A stretch of DNA of 64,000 bases, taken from assembly GCF_042159835.1 (NCBI RefSeq), contig NZ_JBBVGT010000002.1:930001-994000 (forward strand). Reading direction: 5' to 3'. The notes beneath the pieces are model-generated. The model ran no database searches. It was given only the letters and a program-made list of their open reading frames with translations, and was not told the DNA's origin. A program made the position numbers and the translations under genes. Below are positions 17,215 through 25,827 of the stretch, in pieces; within the stretch, counting starts at the first letter, position 1; the number at the start of each line of letters is the position of its first letter. This DNA is from Albibacterium profundi. Its GTDB lineage: Bacteria; Bacteroidota; Bacteroidia; Sphingobacteriales; Sphingobacteriaceae.

Positions 17215-18024
17215 TTACAAGCGCGAGTTGGTGTCCGAATCGTCTAGGTTATCGGCAAGCATGCCTCTTCCACTCGCAGGTCTATATCCGTAGAGTTCAG
17301 GATGCTCTATAATTTCCTTCATGGATATAAGCTTATAAACATATACACGCGTCTCAGGGTTTAGAGAAAGCTGATAATAGTTGTCTTTTCTCTGCGTTTT
17401 CAACGATCTCAACAAGTTTCCTTCGCCAACGTTATAAGCTGCTGCTACCAAGGTCCAGTCGTCAAACATCCTATACAATGTTTTGATGTATTTTGCGGCC
17501 GCCTCAGTTGACTTTACAATATTCTGACGTTCATCAACATCATTGTCTACTCGTAAGCCGAAGGCACGAGCGGTCGCCGGCATAAATTGCCAATAACCGG
17601 AAGCTCCTTTATGCGAAGTACCGGATCTTAAACCGCTTTCTACAAGAGGCACATATTTAAAATCTTCTGGGATTCCATGTTTAGCCAAAATAGGTTCAAT
17701 GACCGGGAACCACTGCTTAGATAAACGATGTAGTTTATGAGTATGAAGATTTGAATAGGAAAATTTATCAAGATTTCTCTTCAATCGTTTCGCCACTTCT
17801 TTATGCTCCAATGGGACTGCTTCGTTAGCGAAATTTAAGGAAGAAAGGTACGCTGCTCTTTTCTCGACCTCGATTGCTTCACGATGTCTTTCAACAAACT
17901 CCTCAGCATCTATTTGTGCAATTATTTCATCTTTTTCAGATATCGGTGTGCTAGAGATAAACAACTTTGAGCCTATCAACATTACAACCGCTAATGCACA
18001 TGTGAACATGTGTTTTTTAATCAT
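17215..18024 (-). CDS. Lytic transglycosylase (SLT domain, MltD-like)
   Basis: The protein has 269 residues. An N-terminal signal/anchor (MFTCALAVVMLIGSKLFI) precedes a helical linker and an SLT domain (about residues 105-230): PVIEPILAKHGIPEDFKYVP with the catalytic Glu in PLVESGL, then GASGYWQFMPATARAFGL and VAAAYNVGEGN. It cleaves murein glycan strands to 1,6-anhydro ends in the periplasm. There are no LysM repeats, unlike many MltD. A Shine-Dalgarno-like AGGAGAGG lies just before the ATG. It stands alone, far from the peptidoglycan-use locus. Confidence 0.9.
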   Translation of the reverse strand: MIKKHMFTCALAVVMLIGSKLFISSTPISEKDEIIAQIDAEEFVERHREAIEVEKRAAYLSSLNFANEAVPLEHKEVAKRLKRNLDKFSYSNLHTHKLHRLSKQWFPVIEPILAKHGIPEDFKYVPLVESGLRSGTSHKGASGYWQFMPATARAFGLRVDNDVDERQNIVKSTEAAAKYIKTLYRMFDDWTLVAAAYNVGEGNLLRSLKTQRKDNYYQLSLNPETRVYVYKLISMKEIIEHPELYGYRPASGRGMLADNLDDSDTNSRL

Positions 18025-18201
18025 TTTTTACCTCTCCTGTTGGTTTTGTAAAAATGTGGCGGCAAATGTACAAACTATTTACCTAACTACCAAATAGTTA
18101 TGAAAAATACGTTTCTATAAGCTTTAAACTATGATTTTCGCTGTGAGCTTTTGTAGGTAAGATAAAACTCTGAATATCGACTAAATTTGAAAAAAATGCT
18201 C

Positions 18202-18209
18202 TACCTTTG
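18202..18209 (+). promoter_or_regulatory. -7 promoter element of the pseudouridine synthase gene
   Basis: TACCTTTG matches TAnnTTTG, 12 bases before the ATG at 18221. A second match, TAAATTTG, lies at 18182-18189. Confidence 0.5.
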
Positions 18210-18220
18210 CTGATTCATTT

Positions 18221-19261
18221 ATGGGTAATAATATGCCATTCGATAAAAAGTGGAATAGCCGAGACGGCAAATCTAGTAAAGGGGATAAAAAAGGAGGGAG
18301 CTCTAACTTCCATAAAAAAGAAGATCGATATAAACGCAATGACGACCCTTCGAACAAAAAACGAGAAGAGCGATCTTTTAAAAAGCGAGAACGTTTTAAT
18401 CCCGCTGAAAAAAAATCTCCATCAGAGCGATACTCTGGAGAGCAACGCTATCAGAAAGTCGAATCCAACAAAAAGAAACGCCCTCGAACAAAGAATTTCG
18501 ACAAACCCGAAGGCCCAACATATCAATCTGATCGAATCACAGATGGCTTAATTCGCCTGAATCGTTACATTGCTAATGCGGGGGTTTGTTCGAGAAGGAA
18601 GGCAGATGAATTAATTGAGGCCGGCGTTATTACAATCAACGGCGAAGTTGTCACATCTTTGGGAACGAAAGTAAATCCAATGAAGGATGAGGTTCGCTAT
18701 AATGGTGAACGTCTAAAGAGGGAGAAGCTGGTTTACGTACTCTTGAATAAACCGAAGGACTATATCACGACGACTGATGACCCTCAGGAACGCAAAACGG
18801 TCATGCAATTGGTTCAGAAAGCCAGTAAGGAGCGTATTTATCCTATCGGAAGGCTCGACCGCAATACAACAGGACTCTTGCTAATGACGAACGACGGTGA
18901 ATTGGCCGAAAAGCTTTCTCATCCTCGTAACAACATCACGAAAATCTATCATGTAGAACTTAACAAATCCCTTTCGCAGGGTGATTTCAATAAGATAGAA
19001 TATGGGCTTGAACTAGAAGACGGCTTTATTAAACCAGATTCTGTTAGTTACATCCAAGGCGCCGGGAAAAATGAAGTCGGCATCCAAATTCATAGTGGGA
19101 AGAATCGGATTGTACGACGAATTTTCGAACATCTTCAATATGATGTGATTAAACTCGACCGCGTAATTTATGCTAACTTAACAAAAAAGGATCTTCCACG
19201 AGGACGCTGGCGCCATCTTGAGGAAAAAGAGGTTATCCAGTTAAAGCACTTTATTAAATAA
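18221..19261 (+). CDS. 23S rRNA pseudouridine synthase, RluB/RsuA type
   Basis: The protein has 346 residues. The first 108 or so are a disordered Lys/Arg/Ser-rich extension (for example KREERSFKKRERF). An S4 RNA-binding domain follows (about 110-160: LIRLNRYIANAGVCSRRKADE), then the RsuA/RluB catalytic domain with IYPIGRLDRNTTGLLL, whose Asp213 is the catalytic residue, and IHSGKNRIVRRIF. It converts uridine to pseudouridine in ribosomal RNA. RluB is the best match but RluF/RsuA cannot be excluded. The last 8 bases overlap the convergent 592-residue gene. Confidence 0.93.
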   Translation: MGNNMPFDKKWNSRDGKSSKGDKKGGSSNFHKKEDRYKRNDDPSNKKREERSFKKRERFNPAEKKSPSERYSGEQRYQKVESNKKKRPRTKNFDKPEGPTYQSDRITDGLIRLNRYIANAGVCSRRKADELIEAGVITINGEVVTSLGTKVNPMKDEVRYNGERLKREKLVYVLLNKPKDYITTTDDPQERKTVMQLVQKASKERIYPIGRLDRNTTGLLLMTNDGELAEKLSHPRNNITKIYHVELNKSLSQGDFNKIEYGLELEDGFIKPDSVSYIQGAGKNEVGIQIHSGKNRIVRRIFEHLQYDVIKLDRVIYANLTKKDLPRGRWRHLEEKEVIQLKHFIK

Positions 19262-21032
19262 CTCGCAAGAGACGCAGCTCAAGCTTCTGAATCTCCTGAA
19301 TCATTCGTCTTTTATAGGCGTCGCTTTCGTTATAAATAGCGGGAATAAGTGCTTTATAATATTCAATGCCCTGTTGTAATTGTGACTTAAATTTAATAAA
19401 GTACTTACTTCTCTTGTCGGAAATATCGCTAAGGTGCTGACTCACGTCCTTTTGAAGATATTCGATATATAACTTCAATTCATTGATGAATATATTTGGT
19501 CTTATGGCGTTCAGGAGTAAATTTTGCTTACCATAAATATGATTGACCATCTGTTGCAAAGAATACCTTCCAGAAAAATAAGCGATATTAGGTCCGGGAC
19601 ATATAGACACCGCTCGATCTTCACGTGGCTTTAACATATCATTCTTAATATAAACGGAAGTCGCTAACCCTTCACACAAGCACGCTTTTTCTGCAATACG
19701 GTCGTATTCCTTTTTATATTCCTCTGCGGACACATTCCGACCTTCTAGTTCTTTTATTTTCAGGCTTTGGTATTCTCTAGACGCAGTACAAATTGGTTTT
19801 TCTGTAAATTCCGTATTAGAAACCAGAAACTTTTTCTTGCAGGGGCTTCCTGGTCTGCCTCTTTTAATTCGTTCCAAGCGCAGAGCCTCTGATGAAGAGC
19901 CTTTGAAATTATTAAAGGGAACGCCAAGAGGTGAAGAACCGCTTATATAAAAATCAGACTGCTTAGCAACGACTAGTCTGTCCAGGGTATCTTCGTCGAC
20001 ATTTGTAGCTTCCGGAACCAACAAGAATGGACTCCCCCATCCGGTTCCATCAAGATTATAGTAGTCCATTAAAAAACTGTTCTCTTCCGCTGTCCCAATT
20101 CCGCCCTGAACGGTCACCTTCATCTCGGGAACTGTAGTAATCTTTCGATTTTTTGACAGAAGAGCTTGTTGATAAATATCAAAAACCACATCAGATAATT
20201 CAGCACGCTTTTGTTTGAACTCTTCCAAAATTGGCCCTAATAAAAACCCTTCAGTAGCGAAGGCATGACCTCCACAGTTTAAACCTGATTCAATTCTGAA
20301 TTCTGATACCCATAATCCCTTTTTTGCAAGAAACTTAGCTTGGATCAAGGCCGAACGAAAGTCACTGACCTTGAGTATAAGTTTTTTTCGTATATCTCCA
20401 TTCTGATTTGGATAGAAATCATCATAGGCTTCGAGAGAACTATACAGTCGTGGGTTCATTCCTGCTGACAGTACCAAAGCGGACGACAGTTCTGACTCGG
20501 CGAAACCCCTTGCTGCCGCAACGGCATCTGTAAACTGATCGCCTAACGAATTACCGTTACGATCGTAGTTCACTTTATCTACTTTCGACATAATGTTGAC
20601 ATCAATTGCCCCACAGCGGAGTCGGTGTCTCAAAGAATCTTGCGTTGTGGATCTAGCCTGTGCATCATTTACAGTCAACATACTCGAGTACACTTTCTTT
20701 AACTCTGACCGTTCGGGTAGCAACTCAAAATACTTGGTGATTTCTGAACCTTCAACAAAATCGGATTTCCGAAGCTTATCGAAATTCGAATCAACAATTC
20801 TACGAATTAAATTCAGATACGCTGTGATTCTTCTGGTTCGGAAATCTGGCTCACGGTTACTAATAGGCAAAAACGGTTCGTCATATTTTTTCGAATAAAA
20901 CTCACGCATCCGCTCAAGAAGAATATCGTCGACGATAGAAACTACCGATGAAATTCCATAATGTGCAACCTTAACAGGTGTATCAATAGAGAATGCTAAA
21001 CCCAGTACAGGAATATGAAAAGAGTGACTCAT
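19254..21032 (-). CDS. Unnamed 592-residue protein with nitronate-monooxygenase-like motifs
   Basis: The protein has 592 residues, no signal peptide and no membrane helix. I do not recognise a named family. The middle holds GLNCGGHAFATEGFLLGP, KVTVQGGIGTAEENSFLMDY and GTGWGSPFLLVPEATNV, which recall the FMN-binding TIM barrel of nitronate monooxygenase/PfaD proteins (GGH, then GGI.t, then G..GS.FL). The C-terminal half has Cys residues in GSPCKKKF, KPICTAS, KACLCEGLA and SICPGPN, which could bind a metal cluster, and a final helical region. It converges on the pseudouridine synthase and lies upstream of the TlpA-like gene on the same strand. The enzyme idea is inference. Confidence 0.6.
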   Translation of the reverse strand: MSHSFHIPVLGLAFSIDTPVKVAHYGISSVVSIVDDILLERMREFYSKKYDEPFLPISNREPDFRTRRITAYLNLIRRIVDSNFDKLRKSDFVEGSEITKYFELLPERSELKKVYSSMLTVNDAQARSTTQDSLRHRLRCGAIDVNIMSKVDKVNYDRNGNSLGDQFTDAVAAARGFAESELSSALVLSAGMNPRLYSSLEAYDDFYPNQNGDIRKKLILKVSDFRSALIQAKFLAKKGLWVSEFRIESGLNCGGHAFATEGFLLGPILEEFKQKRAELSDVVFDIYQQALLSKNRKITTVPEMKVTVQGGIGTAEENSFLMDYYNLDGTGWGSPFLLVPEATNVDEDTLDRLVVAKQSDFYISGSSPLGVPFNNFKGSSSEALRLERIKRGRPGSPCKKKFLVSNTEFTEKPICTASREYQSLKIKELEGRNVSAEEYKKEYDRIAEKACLCEGLATSVYIKNDMLKPREDRAVSICPGPNIAYFSGRYSLQQMVNHIYGKQNLLLNAIRPNIFINELKLYIEYLQKDVSQHLSDISDKRSKYFIKFKSQLQQGIEYYKALIPAIYNESDAYKRRMIQEIQKLELRLLRVI

Positions 21033-21122
21033 AATAAACCATTACTTAATATAGCTGTAAAGTGAATGATTATTATGCGTTTAAAACATAACGAATGTCA
21101 CATTAGAATGTAACTGTACTAA

Positions 21123-22349
21123 CTATTCGTTCAAAAGCTCGTTGATAGTTTGTTCAAATTGAGTAATATAGTCGACATAAGCCTGACCTGTCGCTGGCCC
21201 GTTAAAGCCAGTATGGATTGAATGGACTTCTCCCTCTTTATTGATAATAATAGTGGAAGGAAACGCATTAAAGCTTTCCATGGCCGGCAAGCTCTCAAGA
21301 ACTTGTTTATTCGTATAGCCTGTCAAAAGAACAGGATAGGTCATATCAAAACGATCAATTAAATTGCTGACTGCTTTTTTCGCCTTTTCAATTTCAGCAT
21401 ATCGTTCGTAAGCAAGTGCTATAACCTCAACTCCTCTGTCTCGGTATTTTTTATAAAAAGAGCTTAAATAAGCAGTTTCATCCATACAATTCGGACACCA
21501 AGAACCTAAAAACTGAAGAACTACTACTTTATCTTGATAACGTTCATCATCTAAGGAAACCAAATTTCCTTCAGTATCCTGAAATTCAAAAGATAGCGTA
21601 TTATAACCCTCTTTCAATTTTGTAAGCGAGTAAGCATCTGCTAATTCGGCGTCGGGATCTCTTTCTGCTTCCCATGTTGAATGGCTGCTCGGCCCAGAAT
21701 AAAGATCGCCCGTCATCACGTTCCCGTCAACCGTCGCCATGAACATAGACGGACTCATCCCGCCGTATGCAGACAATCGAAGAACATCTCCATCGAGTTC
21801 TCCGCTTAAAAACCGGTAATCGCCGTAATTTGTTAGAAATGTGCCATAGACCATGCTGCTGTCTTGTTCAAACTCCCCAATCGCCAACGTTGTATCGTTG
21901 CTATTCGCTTTGGAAAAAATGACCGACCAACGTCCTGAGACATCCGCACTAGAAGGCTTTGGTTCCTTCACAAAGCGCCAATCGGACTCATGTGTAGCTT
22001 TAAAGGGCATACGTTGGGTTAGATTCGGCAACTTCCTCAGCCAAATACCTTCTAAACCATCATTATTTAATTGTGCTCGAATCTCTGTTTCGTATAATGG
22101 CGTCTTGAAAAACACTGAATCATCTCGAACCTCTACTTCATTAATATTGAGTCGCTCCTTGCCGTTGATAAATGCGATCTGTTTAACACCAGCTGAGTCA
22201 TAAATTTCAAAATTAAACGGGATTTCAATGGTCGAGTCCGTTTGAAACGTCCCTCTCCATATTCCGTTTTGCAAGTCGACTGGTTGACGGCCACATCCGA
22301 TGACCGCTATACATATTATAAGAAAAGCTACTGGTGAAATATATCTCAT
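21123..22349 (-). CDS. TlpA-like thioredoxin-fold lipoprotein
   Basis: The protein has 408 residues. The lipobox ends at Cys19 (IAVIGCGRQ). Two beta-rich regions of unknown type fill residues 25-240, and the C-terminal AhpC-TSA/Redoxin domain (about 255-400) has the redox motif GSWCPNCMDE and the cis-Pro loop AFPSTIIINKEGEV. It probably acts as a periplasm-facing thiol-disulfide reductase, as TlpA/ResA do. Bacteroidota carry many such proteins and the partner is not known. It lies 27 bases upstream of the acyl-CoA dehydrogenase on the same strand. Confidence 0.88.
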   Translation of the reverse strand: MRYISPVAFLIICIAVIGCGRQPVDLQNGIWRGTFQTDSTIEIPFNFEIYDSAGVKQIAFINGKERLNINEVEVRDDSVFFKTPLYETEIRAQLNNDGLEGIWLRKLPNLTQRMPFKATHESDWRFVKEPKPSSADVSGRWSVIFSKANSNDTTLAIGEFEQDSSMVYGTFLTNYGDYRFLSGELDGDVLRLSAYGGMSPSMFMATVDGNVMTGDLYSGPSSHSTWEAERDPDAELADAYSLTKLKEGYNTLSFEFQDTEGNLVSLDDERYQDKVVVLQFLGSWCPNCMDETAYLSSFYKKYRDRGVEVIALAYERYAEIEKAKKAVSNLIDRFDMTYPVLLTGYTNKQVLESLPAMESFNAFPSTIIINKEGEVHSIHTGFNGPATGQAYVDYITQFEQTINELLNE

Positions 22350-22376
22350 TGTTACGAATTGTTTCGGTAAATATAG

Positions 22377-23516
22377 TTATTTAAGTATTTCCCTCGCAAT
22401 CACTAAGCGTTGTATTTCAGATGTCCCTTCATATATCTGCGTGATTTTTGCATCTCTCATTAAGCGTTCGACATGATATTCCTTCACATAGCCATAGCCT
22501 CCGTGGATTTGTACGGCTTCTACGGTCACATTCATGGCCACCTCAGACGCCTTGAGCTTCGCCATGGATGAAGCCTCCCCATAAGGCAAGCCTTGGTCCT
22601 TAAGCCAAGCTGCTTTAAAGCACAGGAGTCGCGCTGCTTCGATCTCTGTAGCCATATCTGCTAATTTAAAACTAATGGCCTGTAGATCAGCGATAGGTCT
22701 ACCGAAGGCCGTTCTTTCTTTAGCGTATTTCAAAGCAAGTTCATACGCGCCGGATGCTATCCCTAAAGCTTGCGCTGCGATACCAATTCTTCCTCCTTCC
22801 AATGTCTTCATTGCAAATTTGAACCCAAATCCATCCTCGCCAATCCGGTTTTCTACCGGTACTTTAACATCTGCAAAGTGTAGCGAGTGCGTGTCTGAGC
22901 CTCTAATCCCCATCTTATTCTCTTTTGGCCCGATATTAAAGCCTGGGGTATCCCGATCAATAATAAAGGCGTTGACGCCTTTGACACCGAGTTCAGGATG
23001 TGTCTGTGCCATGACAAGATATACCGAAGCTGAATTGCCATTAGTAATCCAATTTTTTGTGCCATTTAATAGGTAATGATCACCTTTATCTATAGCAGTT
23101 GTACGTTGGGACGAGGCGTCCGATCCTGCTTCCGGCTCCGAAAGGCAAAATGCGCCGATTACCTTGCCAGATGCGAGTGGTTTGAGATATTTTTCTTTTT
23201 GTTCTTCTGTCCCAAACTTTTGTAACCCGTAACATACCAATGAATTATTCACAGAGACGACCACTGACGCACTTGCATCTATCTTGGACAATTCTTCCAT
23301 AACAAGAACGTAGGATACCGCGTCCATACCTCCACCGTGATATTTGGGATCAACCATCATACCCAGGAATCCGAGCTCGCCTAACTTTTTTACTTGTGCA
23401 GCAGGAAAGGTTTGATTTTCATCCCGATCGATAACGCCGGGCTTTAGTTCAGTTTGAGCAAATTCACGAGCAGCATCTCGAATCATTTTCTGCTCTTCGG
23501 TTAATTCGAACATCAT
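22377..23516 (-). CDS. Acyl-CoA dehydrogenase
   Basis: The protein has 379 residues. It oxidises acyl-CoA to enoyl-CoA with FAD. Motifs are IGAFCLSEPEAGSDASSQRT (FAD/substrate binding), NGTKNWITNG, RTAFGRPIADLQAISFKLAD, IHGGYGYVKEYHVERLMRDA, and the catalytic Glu in QIYEGTSEIQRL near residue 363. Short-chain or branched-chain substrates are both possible; sequence alone does not settle it. Two ATG codons begin the frame in tandem. It is flanked by the TlpA-like lipoprotein and panD, all on the minus strand. Confidence 0.96.
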   Translation of the reverse strand: MMFELTEEQKMIRDAAREFAQTELKPGVIDRDENQTFPAAQVKKLGELGFLGMMVDPKYHGGGMDAVSYVLVMEELSKIDASASVVVSVNNSLVCYGLQKFGTEEQKEKYLKPLASGKVIGAFCLSEPEAGSDASSQRTTAIDKGDHYLLNGTKNWITNGNSASVYLVMAQTHPELGVKGVNAFIIDRDTPGFNIGPKENKMGIRGSDTHSLHFADVKVPVENRIGEDGFGFKFAMKTLEGGRIGIAAQALGIASGAYELALKYAKERTAFGRPIADLQAISFKLADMATEIEAARLLCFKAAWLKDQGLPYGEASSMAKLKASEVAMNVTVEAVQIHGGYGYVKEYHVERLMRDAKITQIYEGTSEIQRLVIAREILK

Positions 23517-23563
23517 GACAGCATTTTTTTTAAATTTACAAAAAAATGCTATGCACGCATAAA

Positions 23564-23914
23564 TTATTTGATTAATCGATTATTCTCGTCAGGGAAAATA
23601 AGCAAAGGCTTATAATTACGACCTTCCTCCATCGTCATTTGTGCATATGAGATAATAATTACAACATCTCCCACCTGAGCTAGGCGTGCCGCTGCACCGT
23701 TCAGGCATATTACCCCCGAACCTCGTTCGCCTTTAATAACATAGGTTTCAAATCGTGCACCGTTGTTGTTATTGACAATCTGAACCTTCTCATTGGGAAT
23801 AATATTAGCAGCATCAATTAGATCTTCATCGATTGTGATACTGCCGACATAATTCAACTCCGCCTGAGTAACACGCGCACGATGAATTTTTGATTTCATT
23901 ACCTCGATAACCAT
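23564..23914 (-). CDS. panD: Aspartate 1-decarboxylase
   Basis: The protein has 116 residues. It makes beta-alanine for pantothenate and CoA. The self-cleavage site is Gly-Ser in NYVGSITIDEDL (Ser about residue 25), where the pyruvoyl group forms; KVQIVNNNNGARFETYVI and RLAQVGDVVIIISYA follow. Length matches the family. panC, the next step in the pathway, is 42 bases upstream on the same strand, so the pair forms an operon. Confidence 0.97.
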   Translation of the reverse strand: MVIEVMKSKIHRARVTQAELNYVGSITIDEDLIDAANIIPNEKVQIVNNNNGARFETYVIKGERGSGVICLNGAAARLAQVGDVVIIISYAQMTMEEGRNYKPLLIFPDENNRLIK

Positions 23915-23956
23915 GGTGCAAATTTACGAAAAAATAAATACAGGATAAATTTACTT

Positions 23957-24814
23957 TCAGTCGGGCTGGTCAATAAACATATTGTCTATCAGTCGAACCC
24001 CTTCTACCCAAGCTGCGACGAGAGCAACCAACTTAATATCATTCTGGGGCCGATCTACAGGCTGCAGGGTTTCACGGTCACAAATCTCGAAATACTCTAA
24101 TTCTACCCCATCGGCATTCTCTAAAAATGAAATGGCTTCCTGTTTCAGCTTGGAATAAAACTCAGCCCCACCGCGAACTTTCTCTGATACACTGCGTAGG
24201 GCAGCAGACAAAGCCAAAGCTTGCTTCTTACCGTTGTCCGTCAAGCGAACATTCCTTGAGCTCATAGCCAAACCGTTGGGTTCGCGAACGGTAGGACAAA
24301 GCTTTAATTCAACTGGTAGATTGAATAGCTCGACCATTTTTGCTATAACCACATACTGTTGATAATCCTTCTGTCCAAAACTGGCAAAATGAGGTTCCAC
24401 TGCATCAAAAAGCTTTTTGACAATCTGCGTGACCCCTTGGAAATGACCCGGTCTGAATGCTCCTTCCAATATTGTATCCATGCCGTCAAGGTCAATATGC
24501 CATTGTTCGGGTTCTGAATACATTTCTTCCACGTTTGGCAGAAACAGCACATCACAATCGATCTTTTCTAACAGTGAAATGTCCTGCTCAATAGGTCGAG
24601 GATATTTTAACAAATCATCGTCGTTATTAAATTGAGTGGGGTTCACAAAGATACTGCAGACTAACACATCGCTATCCTCTTTGGTGAATTTCATCAATGA
24701 TAAGTGCCCTTCATGCAAGGCACCCATCGTCGTCACTAAACCAATTCGTTTGCCTTGGCTACGAAGCTTATCCAGATGTTCTTTTAGATCTCTTTTTGTG
24801 TTAAATACAAGCAC
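23957..24814 (-). CDS. panC: Pantothenate synthetase
   Basis: The protein has 285 residues from a GTG start (LVFNTKRDLKEHL). It joins pantoate and beta-alanine using ATP. Motifs are LVTTMGALHEGHLSLM (the HIGH-like nucleotide motif), ILEGAFRPGHFQGV, FGQKDYQQYVVI and GLAMSSRNVRL. The frame stays open to 24841 with a TTG codon there, but the family starts near FxT, so the GTG at 24814 is preferred; this start is not certain. It lies upstream of panD and is divergent from the glycogen synthase gene. Confidence 0.93.
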   Translation of the reverse strand: MLVFNTKRDLKEHLDKLRSQGKRIGLVTTMGALHEGHLSLMKFTKEDSDVLVCSIFVNPTQFNNDDDLLKYPRPIEQDISLLEKIDCDVLFLPNVEEMYSEPEQWHIDLDGMDTILEGAFRPGHFQGVTQIVKKLFDAVEPHFASFGQKDYQQYVVIAKMVELFNLPVELKLCPTVREPNGLAMSSRNVRLTDNGKKQALALSAALRSVSEKVRGGAEFYSKLKQEAISFLENADGVELEYFEICDRETLQPVDRPQNDIKLVALVAAWVEGVRLIDNMFIDQPD

Positions 24815-24886
24815 GATTAACGTTTTAGAAAATACCGCCAAAAGTGGTAAATTCTATTGGTAAAGCAAAGCCTTTTTCGTAATTCG

Positions 24887-24917
24887 TTGATAAATTGACA
24901 GATAATGCTTATCTTTG
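24887..24917 (+). promoter_or_regulatory. Promoter of the glycogen synthase-DUF4270 unit
   Basis: TTG at 24887-24889, a 20-base spacer, and TATCTTTG at 24910-24917 form a near-ideal Bacteroidota promoter. It also explains why the start at 24979 is chosen over upstream in-frame codons. Confidence 0.75.
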
Positions 24918-24978
24918 CAGACCGTTCAGCATAAGACTCGATTACAAAAAGACACAAAATACAAATAAATTATTGGAG

Positions 24979-25800
24979 ATGGCAAAAACAAAGATATTGT
25001 TCATTACGCACGAGATGGCGCCTTTCCTCGAACTAAGCAAGATTTCAGAAATAACCCGACAACTGCCTCAGGCGATGCAAGAAAAAGGCTTTGAGATTCG
25101 GATTCTTATGCCTCGCTTCGGCACGATCAATGAACGTCGAAACCGACTTCATGAAGTTATTCGCTTATCGGGGATGAACATTGTGGTAGACAACAATGAC
25201 AACCCTTTAATCATCAAAGTAGCGTCAATTCCGGCCGCTAGGATGCAAGTTTATTTCTTAGATAACGACGAGTACTTTCATCGTAAACAAGTTTTTAGAG
25301 ACAAAAGCAACAAATTCTTTGCCGATAACGATGAAAGGGCAATCTTCTTCTGTAAGGGGGCATTAGAAACGGTTAAAAAATTAGGCTGGGCACCGGATGT
25401 AGTTCACTGTCATGGATGGATGAGTGCATTGATTCCTGCTTATTTAAAAACCAGCTATAAAGACGATCCTACATACAAAGATTCGAAGGTAATCTATTCG
25501 CTCTATAATGACCATTTCCCCGAATCACTCGGTGAGGACTTTGGTAAAAAAGCGCTTATCTCCTCGATGAAGGAGGAACACATAACGCCTTATGGCAAAG
25601 GAGACCACCTTGACCTGTACCAAGGGGCAATTTCTTATTCTGATGCAGTCGTTATTGCAGAAGACAATGTCAGCGAAGATCTGTTAAAATTTGTTAAAAA
25701 AGCAGATATTCCTCTTACTAACGCTGAAAATGATGAAGATTTCGAAAATTATTGCAACCTTTACGAGCAATTTGCAAGCGAAGAGCTTGAAACTGCATAA
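24979..25800 (+). CDS. Glycogen/starch synthase, N-terminal GT5 domain only
   Basis: The protein has 273 residues from MAKTKILFITHEM. It matches the GT5 catalytic domain: ITHEMAPFLELSKISE, the pattern GFEIRILMPRFGTINERR, and CHGWMSALIPAYLKT. The second, GT1-like half that carries the ADP-glucose pocket in full-length GlgA (about 470-500 residues) is absent. This short form is common in Bacteroidota and is usually annotated glycogen synthase, though activity is not shown. It lies between panC (divergent) and DUF4270, in the conserved panD-panC-glgA-DUF4270-glmS order. Confidence 0.85.
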   Translation: MAKTKILFITHEMAPFLELSKISEITRQLPQAMQEKGFEIRILMPRFGTINERRNRLHEVIRLSGMNIVVDNNDNPLIIKVASIPAARMQVYFLDNDEYFHRKQVFRDKSNKFFADNDERAIFFCKGALETVKKLGWAPDVVHCHGWMSALIPAYLKTSYKDDPTYKDSKVIYSLYNDHFPESLGEDFGKKALISSMKEEHITPYGKGDHLDLYQGAISYSDAVVIAEDNVSEDLLKFVKKADIPLTNAENDEDFENYCNLYEQFASEELETA

Positions 25801-25827
25801 TTGTTGGTTAGTTTTCAATTTTAACAT

